64,000 nt of DNA from Antedon mediterranea (taxonomy: Eukaryota > Echinodermata > Crinoidea > Comatulida > Antedonidae), in assembly GCF_964355755.1 (NCBI RefSeq), contig NC_092678.1, positions 10,018,922 through 10,082,921 on the forward strand. The letters run 5' to 3'. Every line of letters begins with the position of its first letter. Positions within the stretch are counted from its first letter, which is position 1. The notes beneath the pieces are model-generated. The model saw nothing but the letters and a program-made list of their open reading frames with translations, had not been told where the DNA came from and ran no database searches. The translations under genes and the position numbers were made by a program. Below are positions 48,601 to 62,400 of this stretch, piece by piece.

Positions 48601-51600
48601 CGATATTAAGCTATTTTGTGCTCTTTGATGTTTTTGTGTAACCAAGTTTTATCGAAATGAACAAAATGTTCTAAAACGTCTCCAAATGCGATTTGAAGCT
48701 TTTCCAAGCACTTTGCTGTTTTTATGTTAAGTTTTTTCGAAAATCACAAATTGGTCTAAAACGTCTCTAAATGCGAGTTGAAGGTATTCTGAGCACTTTG
48801 GTGTTTTTGTGTGAAAAGTTTTAACGAAATGCTCAAAATTGTCTAAAACGGTTTCTAATGTGATTTTAAGCACTTTGATGTTTTTGTAAAACCAAGTTTC
48901 ATCGAAATGCACAAAATGGTCTAAAACGTCTCCAAATGCGATTTGAAGCTTTTCCAAGCACTTTGCTGTTTTTATGTTAACAAGCTTTTTCGAAAATCAC
49001 AAAATGGTCTAAAACGTCTCCAAATGCGATTTGAAGATATTCTGAGCACTTTGGTGTTTTTATGTTAAAAAGTTTTTTCGAAAATCACAAAATGGTCTAA
49101 AACGTCTCCAAATGCGATTTGAAGCTCTTCTGTACACTTTGATGTTTTGTGTGAATAAGTTTTGTCAAAATGCTCAAAATGGTCTAAAACGTTTTTAAAA
49201 CGATATTAAGCTATTTTGTGCTCTTTGATGTTTTTGTATAACCAAGTTTTTTCGAAAATCACAAAATTGTCTAAAACGTCTCCAAATGCGATTTGAAGAT
49301 ATTCTGAGCACTTTGGTGTTTTTATGTTAAAAAGTTTTTTCGAAAATCACAAAATGGTCTAAAACGTCTCCAAATGCGATTTGAAGATATTCTGAGCACT
49401 TTGGTGTTTTGTGTGAAAAGTTTTGTCGAAATGCTCAAAATGGTCTAAAACGTTTTTAAAACGATATTAAGCTATTTTGTGCTCTTTGATGTTTTTGTGT
49501 AACCAAGTTTCATCGAAATGAACAAAATGGTCTAAAACGTCTCCAAATGCGATTTGAAGCTTTTCTAAGCACTTTGGTGTTTTTATGTTAACAAGTTTTT
49601 TCGAAAATCACAAAATGGTCTAAAACGTCTCCAAATGCGATTTGAAGATATTCTGAGCACTTTGCTGTTTTTATGTTAACAAGTTTTTTCGAAAATCACA
49701 AAATGGTCTAAAACGTCTCAAAATGCTATTTGAAGGTATTCTGAGCACTTTGGTGTTTTTGTGTGAAAAGTTTTAACGAAATGCTCAAAATGGTCTAAAA
49801 CGGTTCTAATGTGATTTTAAGCACTTTGATGTTTTTGTATAACCAAGTTTCATCGAAATGCTCAAAATGGTCTAAAACGTTTTTAAAACGATATTAAGCT
49901 ATTTTGTGCTCTTTGATGTTTTTGTGTAACGAAGTTTCATCGAAATGAACAAAATGGTCTAAAACGTCTCCAAATGCGATTTGAAGCTTTTCCAAGCACT
50001 TTGCTGTTTTTATGTTAACAAGTTTTTTCGAAAATCACAAAATGGCCTAAAACGTCTCAAAATGCGATTTCAAGGTATTCTGAGCACTTTGGTGTTTTTG
50101 TGTGAAAGGTTTTAACGAAATGCTCAAAATGGTCTAAAACGGTTTCTAATGTGATTTTAAGCACTTTGATGTTTTTGTATAACCAAGTTTCATCGAAATG
50201 CACAAAATGGTCTAAAACGTCTCCAAATGCGATTTGAAGCTTTTCTAAGCACTTTGCTGTTTTTATGTTAAAAAGTTTTTTCGAAAATCACAAAATGGTC
50301 TAAAACGTCTCCAAATGCGATTTGAAGATATTCTGAGCACTTTGGTGTTTTTATGTTAAAAAGTTTTTTCGAAAATCACAAAATGGTCTAAAACGTCTCC
50401 AAATGCGATTTGAAGATATTCTGAGCACTTTGGTGTTTTTATGTTAAAAAGTTTTTTCGAAAATCACAAAATGGTCTAAAACGTCTCCAAATGCGATTTG
50501 AAGCTATTCTGTACACTTTGATGTTTTGTGTGAAAAAGTTTTGTCGAAATGCTCAAAATGGTCTAAAACGTTTTTAAAACGATATTAAGCTATTTTGTGC
50601 TCTTTGATGTTTTTGTGTAACCAAGTTTTATCGAAATGAACAAAATGGTCTAAAACGTCTCCAAATGCGATTTGAAGCTTTTCTAAGCACTTTGCTGTTT
50701 TTATGTTAACAAGTTTTTTCGAAAATCACAAAATGGTCTAAAACGTCTCCAAATGGGATTTGAAGCTTTTCTAAGCACTTTGGTGTTTTTATGTTAACAA
50801 GTTTTTTCGAAAAACACAAAATGGTCTAAAACGTCTCCAAATGCGATTTGAAGATATTCTGAGCACTTTGGTGTTTTTATGTTAAAAAGTATTTTCGAAA
50901 ATCACAAAATGGTCTAAAACGTCTCCAAATGCGATTTGAAGCTCTTCTGTACACTTTGATGTTTTGTGTGAAAAAGTTTAGTCGAAATGCTCAAAATGGT
51001 CTAAAACGTTTTTAAAACGATATTAAGCTATTTTGTGCTCTTTGATGTTTTTGTGTAACCAAGTTTCATCGAAAATCACAAAATGGTCTAAAACGTCTCC
51101 AAATGCGATTTGAAGCTTTTCCAAGCACTTTGCTGTTTTTATGTTAACAAGTTTTTTCGAAAATCACAAAATGGTCTAAAACGTCTCAAAATGCGATTTG
51201 AAGGTATTCTGAGCACTTTGGTGTTTTTGTGTGAAAAGTTTTAACGAAATGCTCAAAATTGTCTAAAACGGTTTCTAATGTGATTTTAAGCACTTTGATG
51301 TTTTTGTAAAACCAAGTTTCATCGAAATGAACAAAATGGTCTAAAATGTCTCCAAATGCGATTTGAAGCTTTTCCAAGCACTTTGCTGTTTTTATGTTAA
51401 CAAGCTTTTTCGAAAATCACAAAATGGTCTAAAACGTCTCCAAATGCGATTTGAAGATATTCTGAGCACTTTGGTGTTTTTATGTTAAAAAGTTTTTTCG
51501 AAAATCACAAAATGGTCTAAAACGTCTCCAAATGCGATTTGAAGATATTCTAAGCACTTTGGTGTTTTTATGTTAACAAGTTTTTTCGAAAATCACAAAA

Positions 51601-51720
51601 TGGTCTAAAACGTCTCCAAATGCGATTTGAAGATATTCTAAGCACTTTGGTGTTTTTATGTTAACAAGTTTTTTCGAAAATCACAAAATGGTCTAAAACG
51701 TCTCCAAATGCGATTTGAAG

Positions 51721-53900
51721 ATATTCTGAGCACTTTGGTGTTTTTCTGTTAAAAAGTATTTTCGAAAATCACAAAATGGTCTAAAACGTCTCCAAATGCG
51801 ATTTGAAGCTCTTCTGTACACTTTGATGTTTTGTGTGAAAAAGTTTAGTCGAAATGCTCAAAATGGTCTAAAACGTTTTTAAAACGATATTAAGCTATTT
51901 TGTGCTCTTTGATGTTTTTGTGTAACCAAGTTTCATCGAAAATCACAAAATGGTCTAAAACGTCTCCAAATGCGATTTGAAGCTTTTCCAAGCACTTTGC
52001 TGTTTTTATGTTAACAAGTTTTTTCGAAAATCACAAAATGGTCTAAAACGTCTCAAAATACGATATTAAGCTGTTTTGTGCACTTTGATGATTTGTGTGA
52101 AAAGTTTTAACGAAATGCTCAAAATGGTCTAAAATGGTTTCTAATGTGATTTTAAGCACTTTGATGTTTTTATGTAGCCAAGTTTTTTCGAAAATCACAA
52201 AATGGTCAAAAACGTCTCCAAATGCGATTTGAAGCTTTTCTAAGCACTTTGGTGTTTTTATGTTAACAAGTTTTTTCGAAAATCACAAAATGGTCTAAAA
52301 CGTCTCCAAATGCAATTTGAAGCTATTCTGTACACTTTGATGTTTTGTGTGAAAAAGTTTTGTCAAAATGCTCAAAATGGTCTAAAACGTTTTTAAAACG
52401 ATATTAAGCTATTTTGTGCTCTTTGATGTTTTTGTATAACCAAGTTTTTTCGAAAATCACAAAATGGTCTAAAACGTCTCCAAATGCGATTTGAAGCTTT
52501 TCTAAACACTTTGGTGTTTTTATGTTAACAAGTTTTTTCGAAAATCACAAAATGGTCTAAAACGTCTCCAAATCCGATTTGAAGCTATTCTGTACACTTT
52601 GATGTTTTGTGTGAAAAAGTTTTGTCGAAATGCTCAAAATGGTCTAAAACGTTTTTAAAACGATATTAAGCTATTTTGTGCTCTTTGATGTTTTTGTGTA
52701 ACCAAGTTTCATCGATATGAACAAAATGGTCTAAAACGTCTCAAAATGCGATTTGAAGGTATTCTGAGCACTTTGGTGTTTTTGGGTGAAAAGTTTTAAC
52801 GAAATGCTCAAAATGGTCTAAAACGGTTTCTAATGTGATTTTAAGCACTTTGAAGTATTTGTAAAAACAAGTTTCATCGAAATGCACAAAATAGTCTAAA
52901 ACGTCTTCAAATGCGATTTGAAGCTTTTCTAAGCACTTTGGTGTTTTTATGTTAACAAGTTTTTTCGAAAATCACAAAATGGTCTAAAACGTCTCCAAAT
53001 GCGATTTGAAGATATTCTGAGCACTTTGGTGTTTTTATGTTAAAAAGTATTTTCGAAAATCACAAAATGGTCTAAAACGTCTCCAAATGCGATTTGAAGC
53101 TCTTCTGTACACTTTGATGTTTTGTGTGAAAAAGTTTAGTCGAAATGCTCAAAATGGTCTATAACGTTTTTAAAACGATATTAAGCTATTTTGTGCTCTT
53201 TGATGTTTTTGTGTAACCAAGTTTCATCGAAAATCACAAAATGGTCTAAAACGTCTCCAAATGCGATTTGAAGATATTCTGAGCACTTTGGTGTTTTTAT
53301 GTTAACAAGTTTTTTCGAAAATCACAAAATGGTCTAAAACGTCTCCAAATGCGATTTGAAGATATTCTGAGCACTTTGGTGTTTTTATGTTAAAAAGTTT
53401 TTTCGAAAATCACAAAATGGTCTAAAACGTCTCCAAATGCGATTTGAAGCTATTCTATACACTTTGATGTTTTGTGTTAAAAAGTTTTGTCGAAATGCTC
53501 AAAATGGTTTAAAACGTTTTTAAAACGATATTAAGCTATTTTGTGCTCTTTGATGTTTTTGTGTAACCAAGTTTCATCGAAATGAACAAAATGGTCTAAA
53601 ACGTCTCCAAATGCGATTTGAAGCTTTTCCAAGCACTTTGCTGTTTTTATGTTAACAAGTTTTTTCGAAAATCACAAAATTGTCTAAAACGTCTCAAAAT
53701 GCGATTTGAAGGTATTCTGAGCACTTTGGTGTTTTTGTGTGAAAAGTTTTAACGAAAAGCTCAAAATGGTCTAAAACGGTTCTAATGTGATTTTAAGCAC
53801 TTTGATGTTTTTGTACAACCAAGTTTCATCGAAATGCTCAAAATGGTCTAAAACGTTTTTAAAACGATATTAAGCTATTTTGTGCTCTTTGATGTTTTTG
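51721..53900 (+). repeat. Array segment matching 21.26-23.43 kb
   Basis: It continues the A3 to A1 alignment at -30469, with ATCGAT at 52711 (22242) and tctataacg at 53160 (22691). Differences: ctgttaaaaag for atgttaaaaag, acgatattaag for acgataataag, ctccaaatgcaa for ctcaaaatgcaa, and a private aaaatggtttc near 52134. No gene. Confidence 0.75.
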
Positions 53901-54470
53901 TGTAACCAAGTTTTTTTCGAAAATCACAAAATGGTCTAAAACGTCTCCAAATGCGATTTGAAGCTTTTCTAAGCACTTTGGTGTTTTTATGTTGACAAGT
54001 TTTTTCGAAAATCGCAAAATGGTCTAAAACGTCTCAAAATGCGATTTGAAGGTATTCTGAGCACTTTGGTGTTTTTGTGTGAAAAGTTTTAACGAAATGC
54101 TCAAAATGGTCTAAAACGGTTTCTAATGTGATTTTAACCACTTTGATGTTTTTGTGTAACCAAGTTCTTTTCGAAAATCACAAAATGGTCTAAAACGTCT
54201 CCAAATGCGATTTGAAGCTTTTCTAAGCACTTTGGTGTTTTTATGTTAACAAGTTTTTTCGAAAATCACAAAATGGTCTAAAACGTCTCAAAATGCGATT
54301 TGAAGGTATTCTGAGCACTTTGGTGTTTTTGTGTGAAAAGTTTTAACGAAATGCTCAAAATGGTCTAAAACGGTTTCTAATGTGATTTTAACCACTTTGA
54401 TGTTTTTGTGTAACCAAGTTTTTTCGAAAATCACAAAATGGTCTAAAACGTCTCCAAATGCGATTTGAAG
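53901..54470 (+). repeat. Array segment matching 17.40-17.97 kb
   Basis: It aligns at -36504, with tttttttcg, cgaaaatcgcaa and gttcttttcg in the same order. A private change gttaac to gttgac occurs at 53994. No gene. Confidence 0.7.
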
Positions 54471-55225
54471 CTTTTCCAAGCACTTTGCTGTTTTTATGTT
54501 AACAAGTTTTTTCGAAAATCACAAAATGGTCTAAAACGTCTCCAAATGCGATTTCAAGGTATTCTGAGCACTTTGGTGTTTTTGTGTGAAAGGTTTTAAC
54601 GAAATGCTCAAAATGGTCTAAAACGGTTTCTAATGTGATTTTAAGCACTTTGATGTTTTTGTATAACCAAGTTTCATCGAAATGCACAAAATGGTCTAAA
54701 ACGTCTCCAAATGCGATTTGAAGCTTTTCTAAGCACTTTGCTGTTTTTATGTTAAAAAGTTTTTTCGAAAATCACAAAATGGTCTAAAACGTCTCCAAAT
54801 GCGATTTGAAGATATTCTGAGCACTTTGGTGTTTTTATGTTAAAAAGTTTTTTCGAAAATCACAAAATGGTCTAAAACGTCTCCAAATGCGATTTGAAGA
54901 TATTCTGAGCACTTTGGTGTTTTTATGTTAAAAAGTTTTTTCGAAAATCACAAAATGGTCTAAAACGTCTCCAAATGCGATTTGAAGCTATTCTGTACAC
55001 TTTGATGTTTTGTGTGAAAAAGTTTTGTCGAAATGCTCAAAATGGTCTAAAACGTTTTTAAAACGATATTAAGCTATTTTGTGCTCTTTGATGTTTTTGT
55101 GTAACCAAGTTTTATCGAAATGAACAAAATGGTCTAAAACGTCTCCAAATGCGATTTGAAGCTTTTCTAAGCACTTTGCTGTTTTTATGTTAACAAGTTT
55201 TTTCGAAAATCACAAAATGGTCTAA
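54471..55225 (+). repeat. Junction and array segment matching 50.07-50.74 kb
   Basis: It aligns at -4484 (caaggtattctg at 54555 versus 50071). Upstream of this the monomer has tctccaaatgcgatttcaagg where all other copies have tctcaaaatgcgatttcaagg, placing a recombination point at about 54530-54550. No gene. Confidence 0.7.
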
Positions 55226-56442
55226 AACGTCTCCAAATGCGATTTGAAGATATTCTGAGCACTTTGGTGTTTTTATGTTAAAAAGTTTTTTCGAAAATCA
55301 CAAAATGGTCTAAAACGTCTCCAAATGCGATTTGAAGCTATTCTATACACTTTGATGTTTTGTGTTAAAAAGTTTTGTCGAAAAGCTCAAAATGGTTTAA
55401 AACGTTTTTAAAACGATATTAAGCTATTTTGTGCTCTTTGATGTTTTTGTGTAACCAAGTTTCATCGAAATGCGATTTGAAGCTTTTCCAAGCACTTTGC
55501 TGTTTTTATGTTAACAAGCTTTTTCGAAAATCACAAAATGGTCTAAAACGTCTCCAAATGCGATTTGAAGATATTCTGAGCACTTTGGTGTTTTTATGTT
55601 AAAAAGTTTTTTCGAAAATCACAAAATGGTCTAAAACGTCTCCAAATGCGATTTGAAGATATTCTAAGCACTTTGGTGTTTTTATGTTAACAAGTTTTTT
55701 CGAAAATCACAAAATGGTCTAAAACGTCTCCAAATGCGATTTGAAGATATTCTGAGCACTTTGGTGTTTTTCTGTTAAAAAGTATTTTCGAAAATCACAA
55801 AATGGTCTAAAACGTCTCCAAATGCAATTTGAAGCTATTCTGTACACTTTGATGTTTTGTGTGAAAAAGTTTTGTCAAAATGCTCAAAATGGTCTAAAAC
55901 GTTTTTAAAACGATATTAAGCTATTTTGTGCTCTTTGATGTTTTTGTATAACCAAGTTTTTTCGAAAATCACAAAATGGTCTAAAACGTCTCCAAATGCG
56001 ATTTGAAGCTTTTCTAAACACTTTGGTGTTTTTATGTTAACAAGTTTTTTCGAAAATCACAAAATGGTCTAAAACGTCTCCAAATCCGATTTGAAGCTAT
56101 TCTGTACACTTTGATGTTTTGTGTGAAAAAGTTTTGTCGAAATGCTCAAAATGGTCTAAAACGTTTTTAAAACGATATTAAGCTATTTTGTGCTCTTTGA
56201 TGTTTTTGTGTAACCAAGTTTCATCGATATGAACAAAATGGTCTAAAACGTCTCAAAATGCGATTTGAAGGTATTCTGAGCACTTTGGTGTTTTTGGGTG
56301 AAAAGTTTTAACGAAATGCTCAAAATGGTCTAAAACGGTTTCTAATGTGATTTTAAGCACTTTGAAGTATTTGTAAAAACAAGTTTCATCGAAATGCACA
56401 AAATAGTCTAAAACGTCTCCAAATGCGATTTGAAGCTTTTCT
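55226..56442 (+). repeat. Mosaic segment before B2
   Basis: It holds gctattctatac and gtgttaaaaag monomers, then the 59-bp truncated monomer, then from about 55515 a segment aligned to 36.47-37.0 kb at -19048 (gcaattt at 55828 versus 36780). ATCGAT lies at 56223, and the gggtg marker follows at 56291. No gene. Confidence 0.68.
55423..55481 (+). repeat. 59-bp truncated C monomer, single copy
   Basis: After catcgaaatg the monomer goes straight to cgatttgaa. The 29 bp lost lie between two AAATG copies that occur in every intact monomer of this subtype, one copy being kept. The deletion removes the conserved core. It is independent of the 58-bp form, which keeps ttttttgaaatg and not catcgaaatg. 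Confidence 0.85.
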
Positions 56443-59400
56443 AAGCACTTTGGTGTTTTTATGTTAACAAGTTTTTTCGAAAATCACAAAATGGTCTAAA
56501 ACGTCTCCAAATGCGATTTGAAGATATTCTGAGCACTTTGGTGTTTTTATGTTAAAAAGTATTTTCGAAAATCACAAAATGGTCTAAAACGTCTCCAAAT
56601 GCGATTTGAAGCTCTTCTGTACACTTTGATGTTTTGTGTGAAAAAGTTTAGTCGAAATGCTCAAAATGGTCTAAAACGTTTTTAAAACGATATTAAGCTA
56701 TTTTGTGCTCTTTGATGTTTTTGTGTAACCAAGTTTCATCGAAAATCACAAAATGGTCTAAAACGTCTCCAAATGCGATTTGAAGCTTTTCCAAGCACTT
56801 TGCTGTTTTTATGTTAACAAGTTTTTTCGAAAATCACAAAATGGTCTAAAACGTCTCAAAATACGATAATAAGCTGTTTTGTGCACTTTGATGATTTGTG
56901 TGAAAAGTTTTAACGAAATGCTCAAAATGGTCTAAAACGGTTTCTAATGTGATTTTAAGCACTTTGATGTTTTTATGTAGCCAAGTTTTTTCGAAAATCA
57001 CAAAATGGTCAAAAACGTCTCCAAATGCGATTTGAAGCTTTTCTAAGCACTTTGGTGTTTTTATGTTAACAAGTTTTTTCGAAAATCACAAAATGGTCTA
57101 AAACGTCTCAAAATGCAATTTGAAGCTATTCTGTACACTTTGATGTTTTGTGTGAAAAAGTTTTGTCAAAATGCTCAAAATGGTCTAAAACGTTTTTAAA
57201 ACGATATTAAGCTATTTTGTGCTCTTTGATGTTTTTGTATAACCAAGTTTTTTCGAAAATCACAAAATGGTCTAAAACGTCTCCAAATGCGATTTGAAGC
57301 TTTTCTAAACACTTTGGTGTTTTTATGTTAACAAGTTTTTTCGAAAATCACAAAATGGTCTAAAACGTCTCCAAATCCGATTTGAAGCTATTCTGTACAC
57401 TTTGATGTTTTGTGTGAAAAAGTTTTGTCGAAATGCTCAAAATGGTCTAAAACGTTTTTAAAACGATATTAAGCTATTTTGTGCTCTTTGATGTTTTTGT
57501 GTAACCAAGTTTCATCGATATGAACAAAATGGTCTAAAACGTCTCAAAATGCGATTTGAAGGTATTCTGAGCACTTTGGTGTTTTTGGGTGAAAAGTTTT
57601 AACGAAATGCTCAAAATGGTCTAAAACGGTTTCTAATGTGATTTTAAGCACTTTGAAGTATTTGTAAAAACAAGTTTCATCGAAATGCACAAAATAGTCT
57701 AAAACGTCTTCAAATGCGATTTGAAGCTTTTCTAAGCACTTTGGTGTTTTTATGTTAACAAGTTTTTTCGAAAATCACAAAATGGTCTAAAACGTCTCCA
57801 AATGCGATTTGAAGATATTCTGAGCACTTTGGTGTTTTTATGTTAAAAAGTATTTTCGAAAATCACAAAATGGTCTAAAACGTCTCCAAATGCGATTTGA
57901 AGCTCTTCTGTACACTTTGATGTTTTGTGTGAAAAAGTTTAGTCGAAATGCTCAAAATGGTCTATAACGTTTTTAAAACGATATTAAGCTATTTTGTGCT
58001 CTTTGATGTTTTTGTGTAACCAAGTTTCATCGAAAATCACAAAATGGTCTAAAACGTCTCCAAATGCGATTTGAAGATATTCTGAGCACTTTGGTGTTTT
58101 TATGTTAACAAGTTTTTTCGAAAATCACAAAATGGTCTAAAACGTCTCCAAATGCGATTTGAAGATATTTTGAGCACTTTGGTGTTTTTATGTTAAAAAG
58201 TTTTTTCGAAAATCACAAAATGGTCTAAAACGTCTCCAAATGCGATTTGAAGCTATTCTATACACTTTGATGTTTTGTGTTAAAAAGTTTTGTCGAAATG
58301 CTCAAAATGGTTTAAAACGTTTTTAAAACGATATTAAGCTATTTTGTGCTCTTTGATGTTTTTGTGTAACCAAGTTTCATCGAAATGAACAAAATGGTCT
58401 AAAACGTCTCCAAATGCGATTTGAAGCTTTTCCAAGCACTTTGCTGTTTTTATGTTAACAAGTTTTTTCGAAAATCACAAAATTGTCTAAAACGTCTCAA
58501 AATGCGATTTGAAGGTATTCTGAGCACTTTGGTGTTTTTGTGTGAAAAGTTTTAACGAAAAGCTCAAAATGGTCTAAAACGGTTCTAATGTGATTTTAAG
58601 CACTTTGATGTTTTTGTACAACCAAGTTTCATCGAAATGCTCAAAATGGTCTAAAACGTTTTTAAAACGATATTAAGCTATTTTGTGCTCTTTGATGTTT
58701 TTGTGTAACCAAGTTTTTTCGAAAATCACAAAATGGTCTAAAACGTCTCCAAATGCGATTTGAAGCTTTTCTAAGCACTTTGGTGTTTTTATGTTAACAA
58801 GTTTTTTCGAAAATCACAAAATGGTCTAAAACGTCTCCAAATGCGATTTGAAGATATTCTGAGCACTTTGGTGTTTTTCTGTTAAAAAGTATTTTCGAAA
58901 ATCACAAAATGGTCTAAAACGTCTCCAAATGCAATTTGAAGCTATTCTGTACACTTTGATGTTTTGTGTGAAAAAGTTTTGTCAAAATGCTCAAAATGGT
59001 CTAAAACGTTTTTAAAACGATATTAAGCTATTTTGTGCTCTTTGATGTTTTTGTATAACCAAGTTTTTTCGAAATGAACAAAATGGTCTAAAACGTCTCC
59101 AAATGCGATTTGAAGCTTTTCTAAACACTTTGGTGTTTTTATGTTAACAAGTTTTTTCGAAAATCACAAAATGGTCTAAAACGTCTCCAAATCCGATTTG
59201 AAGCTATTCTGTACACTTTGATGTTTTGTGTGAAAAAGTTTTGTCGAAATGCTCAAAATGGTCTAAAACGTTTTTAAAACGATATTAAGCTATTTTGTGC
59301 TCTTTGATGTTTTTGTGTAACCAAGTTTCATCGATATGAACAAAATGGTCTAAAACGTCTCAAAATGCGATTTGAAGGTATTCTGAGCACTTTGGTGTTT

Positions 59401-62400
59401 TTGGGTGAAAAGTTTTAACGAGATGCTCAAAATGGTCTAAAACGGTTTCTAATGTGATTTTAAGCACTTTGAAGTATTTGTAAAAACAAGTTTCATCGAA
59501 ATGCACAAAATAGTCTAAAACGTCTCCAAATGCGATTTGAAGCTTTTCTAAGCACTTTGGTGTTTTTATGTTAACAAGTTTTTTCGAAAATCACAAAATG
59601 GTCTAAAACGTCTCCAAATGCGATTTGAAGATATTCTGAGCACTTTGGTGTTTTTATGTTAAAAAGTATTTTCGAAAATCACAAAATGGTCTAAAACGTC
59701 TCCAAATGCGATTTGAAGCTCTTCTGTACACTTTGATGTTTTGTGTGAAAAAGTTTAGTCGAAATGCTCAAAATGGTCTAAAACGTTTTTAAAACGATAT
59801 TAAGCTATTTTGTGCTCTTTGATGTTTTTGTGTAACCAAGTTTCATCGAAATGAACAAAATGGTCTAAAACGTCTCCAAATGCGATTTGAAGCTTTTCTA
59901 AGCACTTTGGTGTTTTTATGTTAACAAGTTTTTTCGAAAATCACAAAATGGTCTAAAACGTCTCCAAATGCGATTTGAAGATATTCTGAGCACTTTGCTG
60001 TTTTTATGTTAACAAGTTTTTTCGAAAATCACAAAATGGTCTAAAACGTCTCAAAATGCTATTTGAAGGTATTCTGAGCACTTTGGTGTTTTTGTGTGAA
60101 AAGTTTTAACGAAATGCTCAAAATGGTCTAAAACGGTTCTAATGTGATTTTAAACACTTTGATGTTTTGTGTGAAAAAGTTTTGTCAAAATGCTGAAAAT
60201 GGTCTAAAACGTTTTTAAAACGATATTAAGCTATTTTGTGCTCTTTGATGTTTTTGTATAACCAAGTTTTTTCGAAAATCACAAAATGGTCTAAAACGTC
60301 TCCAAATGCGATTTGAAGATATTCTGAGCACTTTGGTGTTTTTATGTTAAAAAGTTTTTTCGAAAATCACAAAATGGTCTAAAACGTCTCCAAATGCGAT
60401 TTGAAGATATTCTGAGCACTTTGGTGTTTTTATGTTAAAAAGTTTTTTCGAAAATCACAAAATGGTCTAAAACGTCTCCAAATGCGATTTGAAGCTATTC
60501 TATACACTTTGATGTTTTGTGTTAAAAAGTTTTGTCGAAATGCTCAAAATGGTTTAAAACGTTTTTAAAACGATATTAAGCTATTTTGTGCTCTTTGATG
60601 TTTTTGTGTAACCAAGTTTTTTCGAAAATCACAAAATGGTCTAAAACGTCTCCAAATGCGATTTGAAGCTTTTCTAAGCACTTTGCTGTTTTTATGTTAA
60701 CAAGTTTTTTCGAAAATCACAAAATGGTCTAAAACGTCTCAAAATGCGATTTGAAGGTATTCTGAGCACTTTGGTGTTTTTGTGTGAAAAGTTTTAACGA
60801 AATGCTCAAAATGGTCTAAAACGGTTTCTAATGTGATTTTAACCACTTTGATGTTTTTGTGTAACCAAGTTCTTTTCGAAAATCACAAAATGGTCTAAAA
60901 CGTCTCCAAATGCGATTTGAAGCTTTTCTAAGCACTTTGGTGTTTTTATGTTAACAAGTTTTTTCGAAAATCACAAAATGGTCTAAAACGTCTCAAAATG
61001 CGATTTGAAGGTATTCTGAGCACTTTGGTGTTTTTGTGTGAAAAGTTTTAACGAAATGCTCAAAATGGTCTAAAACGGTTTCTAATGTGATTTTAACCAC
61101 TTTGATGTTTTTGTGTAACCAAGTTTTTTCGAAAATCACAAAATGGTCTAAAACGTCTCCAAATGCGATTTGAAGCTTTTCTAAGCACTTTGGTGTTTTT
61201 ATGTTAACAAGTTTTTTCGAAAATCACAAAATGGTCTAAAACGTCTCCAAATGCGATTTGAAGCTATTCTGTACACTTTGATGTTTTGTGTGAAAAGTTT
61301 TAACGAAATGCTCAAAATTGTCTAAAACGGTTTCTAATGTGATTTTAAGCACTTTGATGTTTTTGTAAAACCAAGTTTCATCGAAATGCACAAAATGGTC
61401 TAAAACGTCTCCAAATGCGATTTGAAGCTTTTCCAAGCACTTTGGTGTTTTTATGTTAACAAGGTTTTTCGAAAATCACAAAATGGTCTAAAACGTCTCC
61501 AAATGCGATTTGAAGCTTTTCCAAGCACTTTGCTGTTTTTATGTTAACAAGTTTTTTCGAAAATCACAAAATGGTCTAAAACGTCTCAAAATACGATATT
61601 AAGCTGTTTTGTGCACTTTGATGATTTGTGTGAAAAGTTTTAACGAAATGCTCAAAATGGTCTAAAACGGTTTCTAATGTGATTTTAAGCACTTTGATGT
61701 TTTTATGTAGCCAAGTTTTTTCGAAAATCACAAAATGGTCAAAAACGTCTCCAAATGCGATTTGAAGCTTTTCTAAGCACTTTGGTTTTTTTATGTTAAC
61801 AAGTTTTTTCGAAAATCACAAAATGGTCTAAAACGTCTTCAAATGCGATTTGAAGATATTCTGAGCACTTTGGTGTTTTTCTGTTAAAAAGTATTTTCGA
61901 AAATCACAAAATGGCCTAAAACGTCTCCAAATGCGATTTGAAGCTATTCTGTACACTTTGATGTTTTGTGTGAAAAAGTTTTGTCAAAATGCTCAAAATG
62001 GTCTAAAACGTTTTTAAAACGATATTAAGCTATTTTGTGCTCTTTGATGTGTTTGTATAACCAAGTTTTTTCGAAAATCACAAAATGGTCTAAAACGTCT
62101 CCAAATGCGATTTGAAGCTTTTCCAAGCACTTTGCTGTTTTTATGTTAACAATTTTTTTCGAAAATCATAAAATGGTCTAAAACGTCTCCAAATGCGATT
62201 TGAAGCTATTCTGTACACTTTGATGTTTTGTGTGAAAAGTTTTGTCGAAATGCTCAAAATGGTCTAAAACGTTTTTAAAACGATATTAAGCTATTTTGTG
62301 CTCTTTGATGTTTTTGTGTAACCAAGTTTCATCGAAATGAGCAAAATGGTCTAAAACGTCTCCAAATGCGATTTGAAGCTTTTCTAAGCACTTTGGTGTT

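Larger units (their letters stand above)
44091..51720 (+). repeat. A3: copy 3 of the ~15-kb super-repeat
   Basis: It aligns to A2 at +15023 near 44604 and at +14934 after about 45000. The 89-bp change is the loss of one alpha monomer, the A2 monomer with gagcacattgg and an extra A. Near 44420 the A2 sequence ggttctaatg...attctagac is replaced by tctccaaatg...gctcttctgtac, a conversion-like patch. cacaaaaggg lies at 47200. No gene. Confidence 0.8.
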
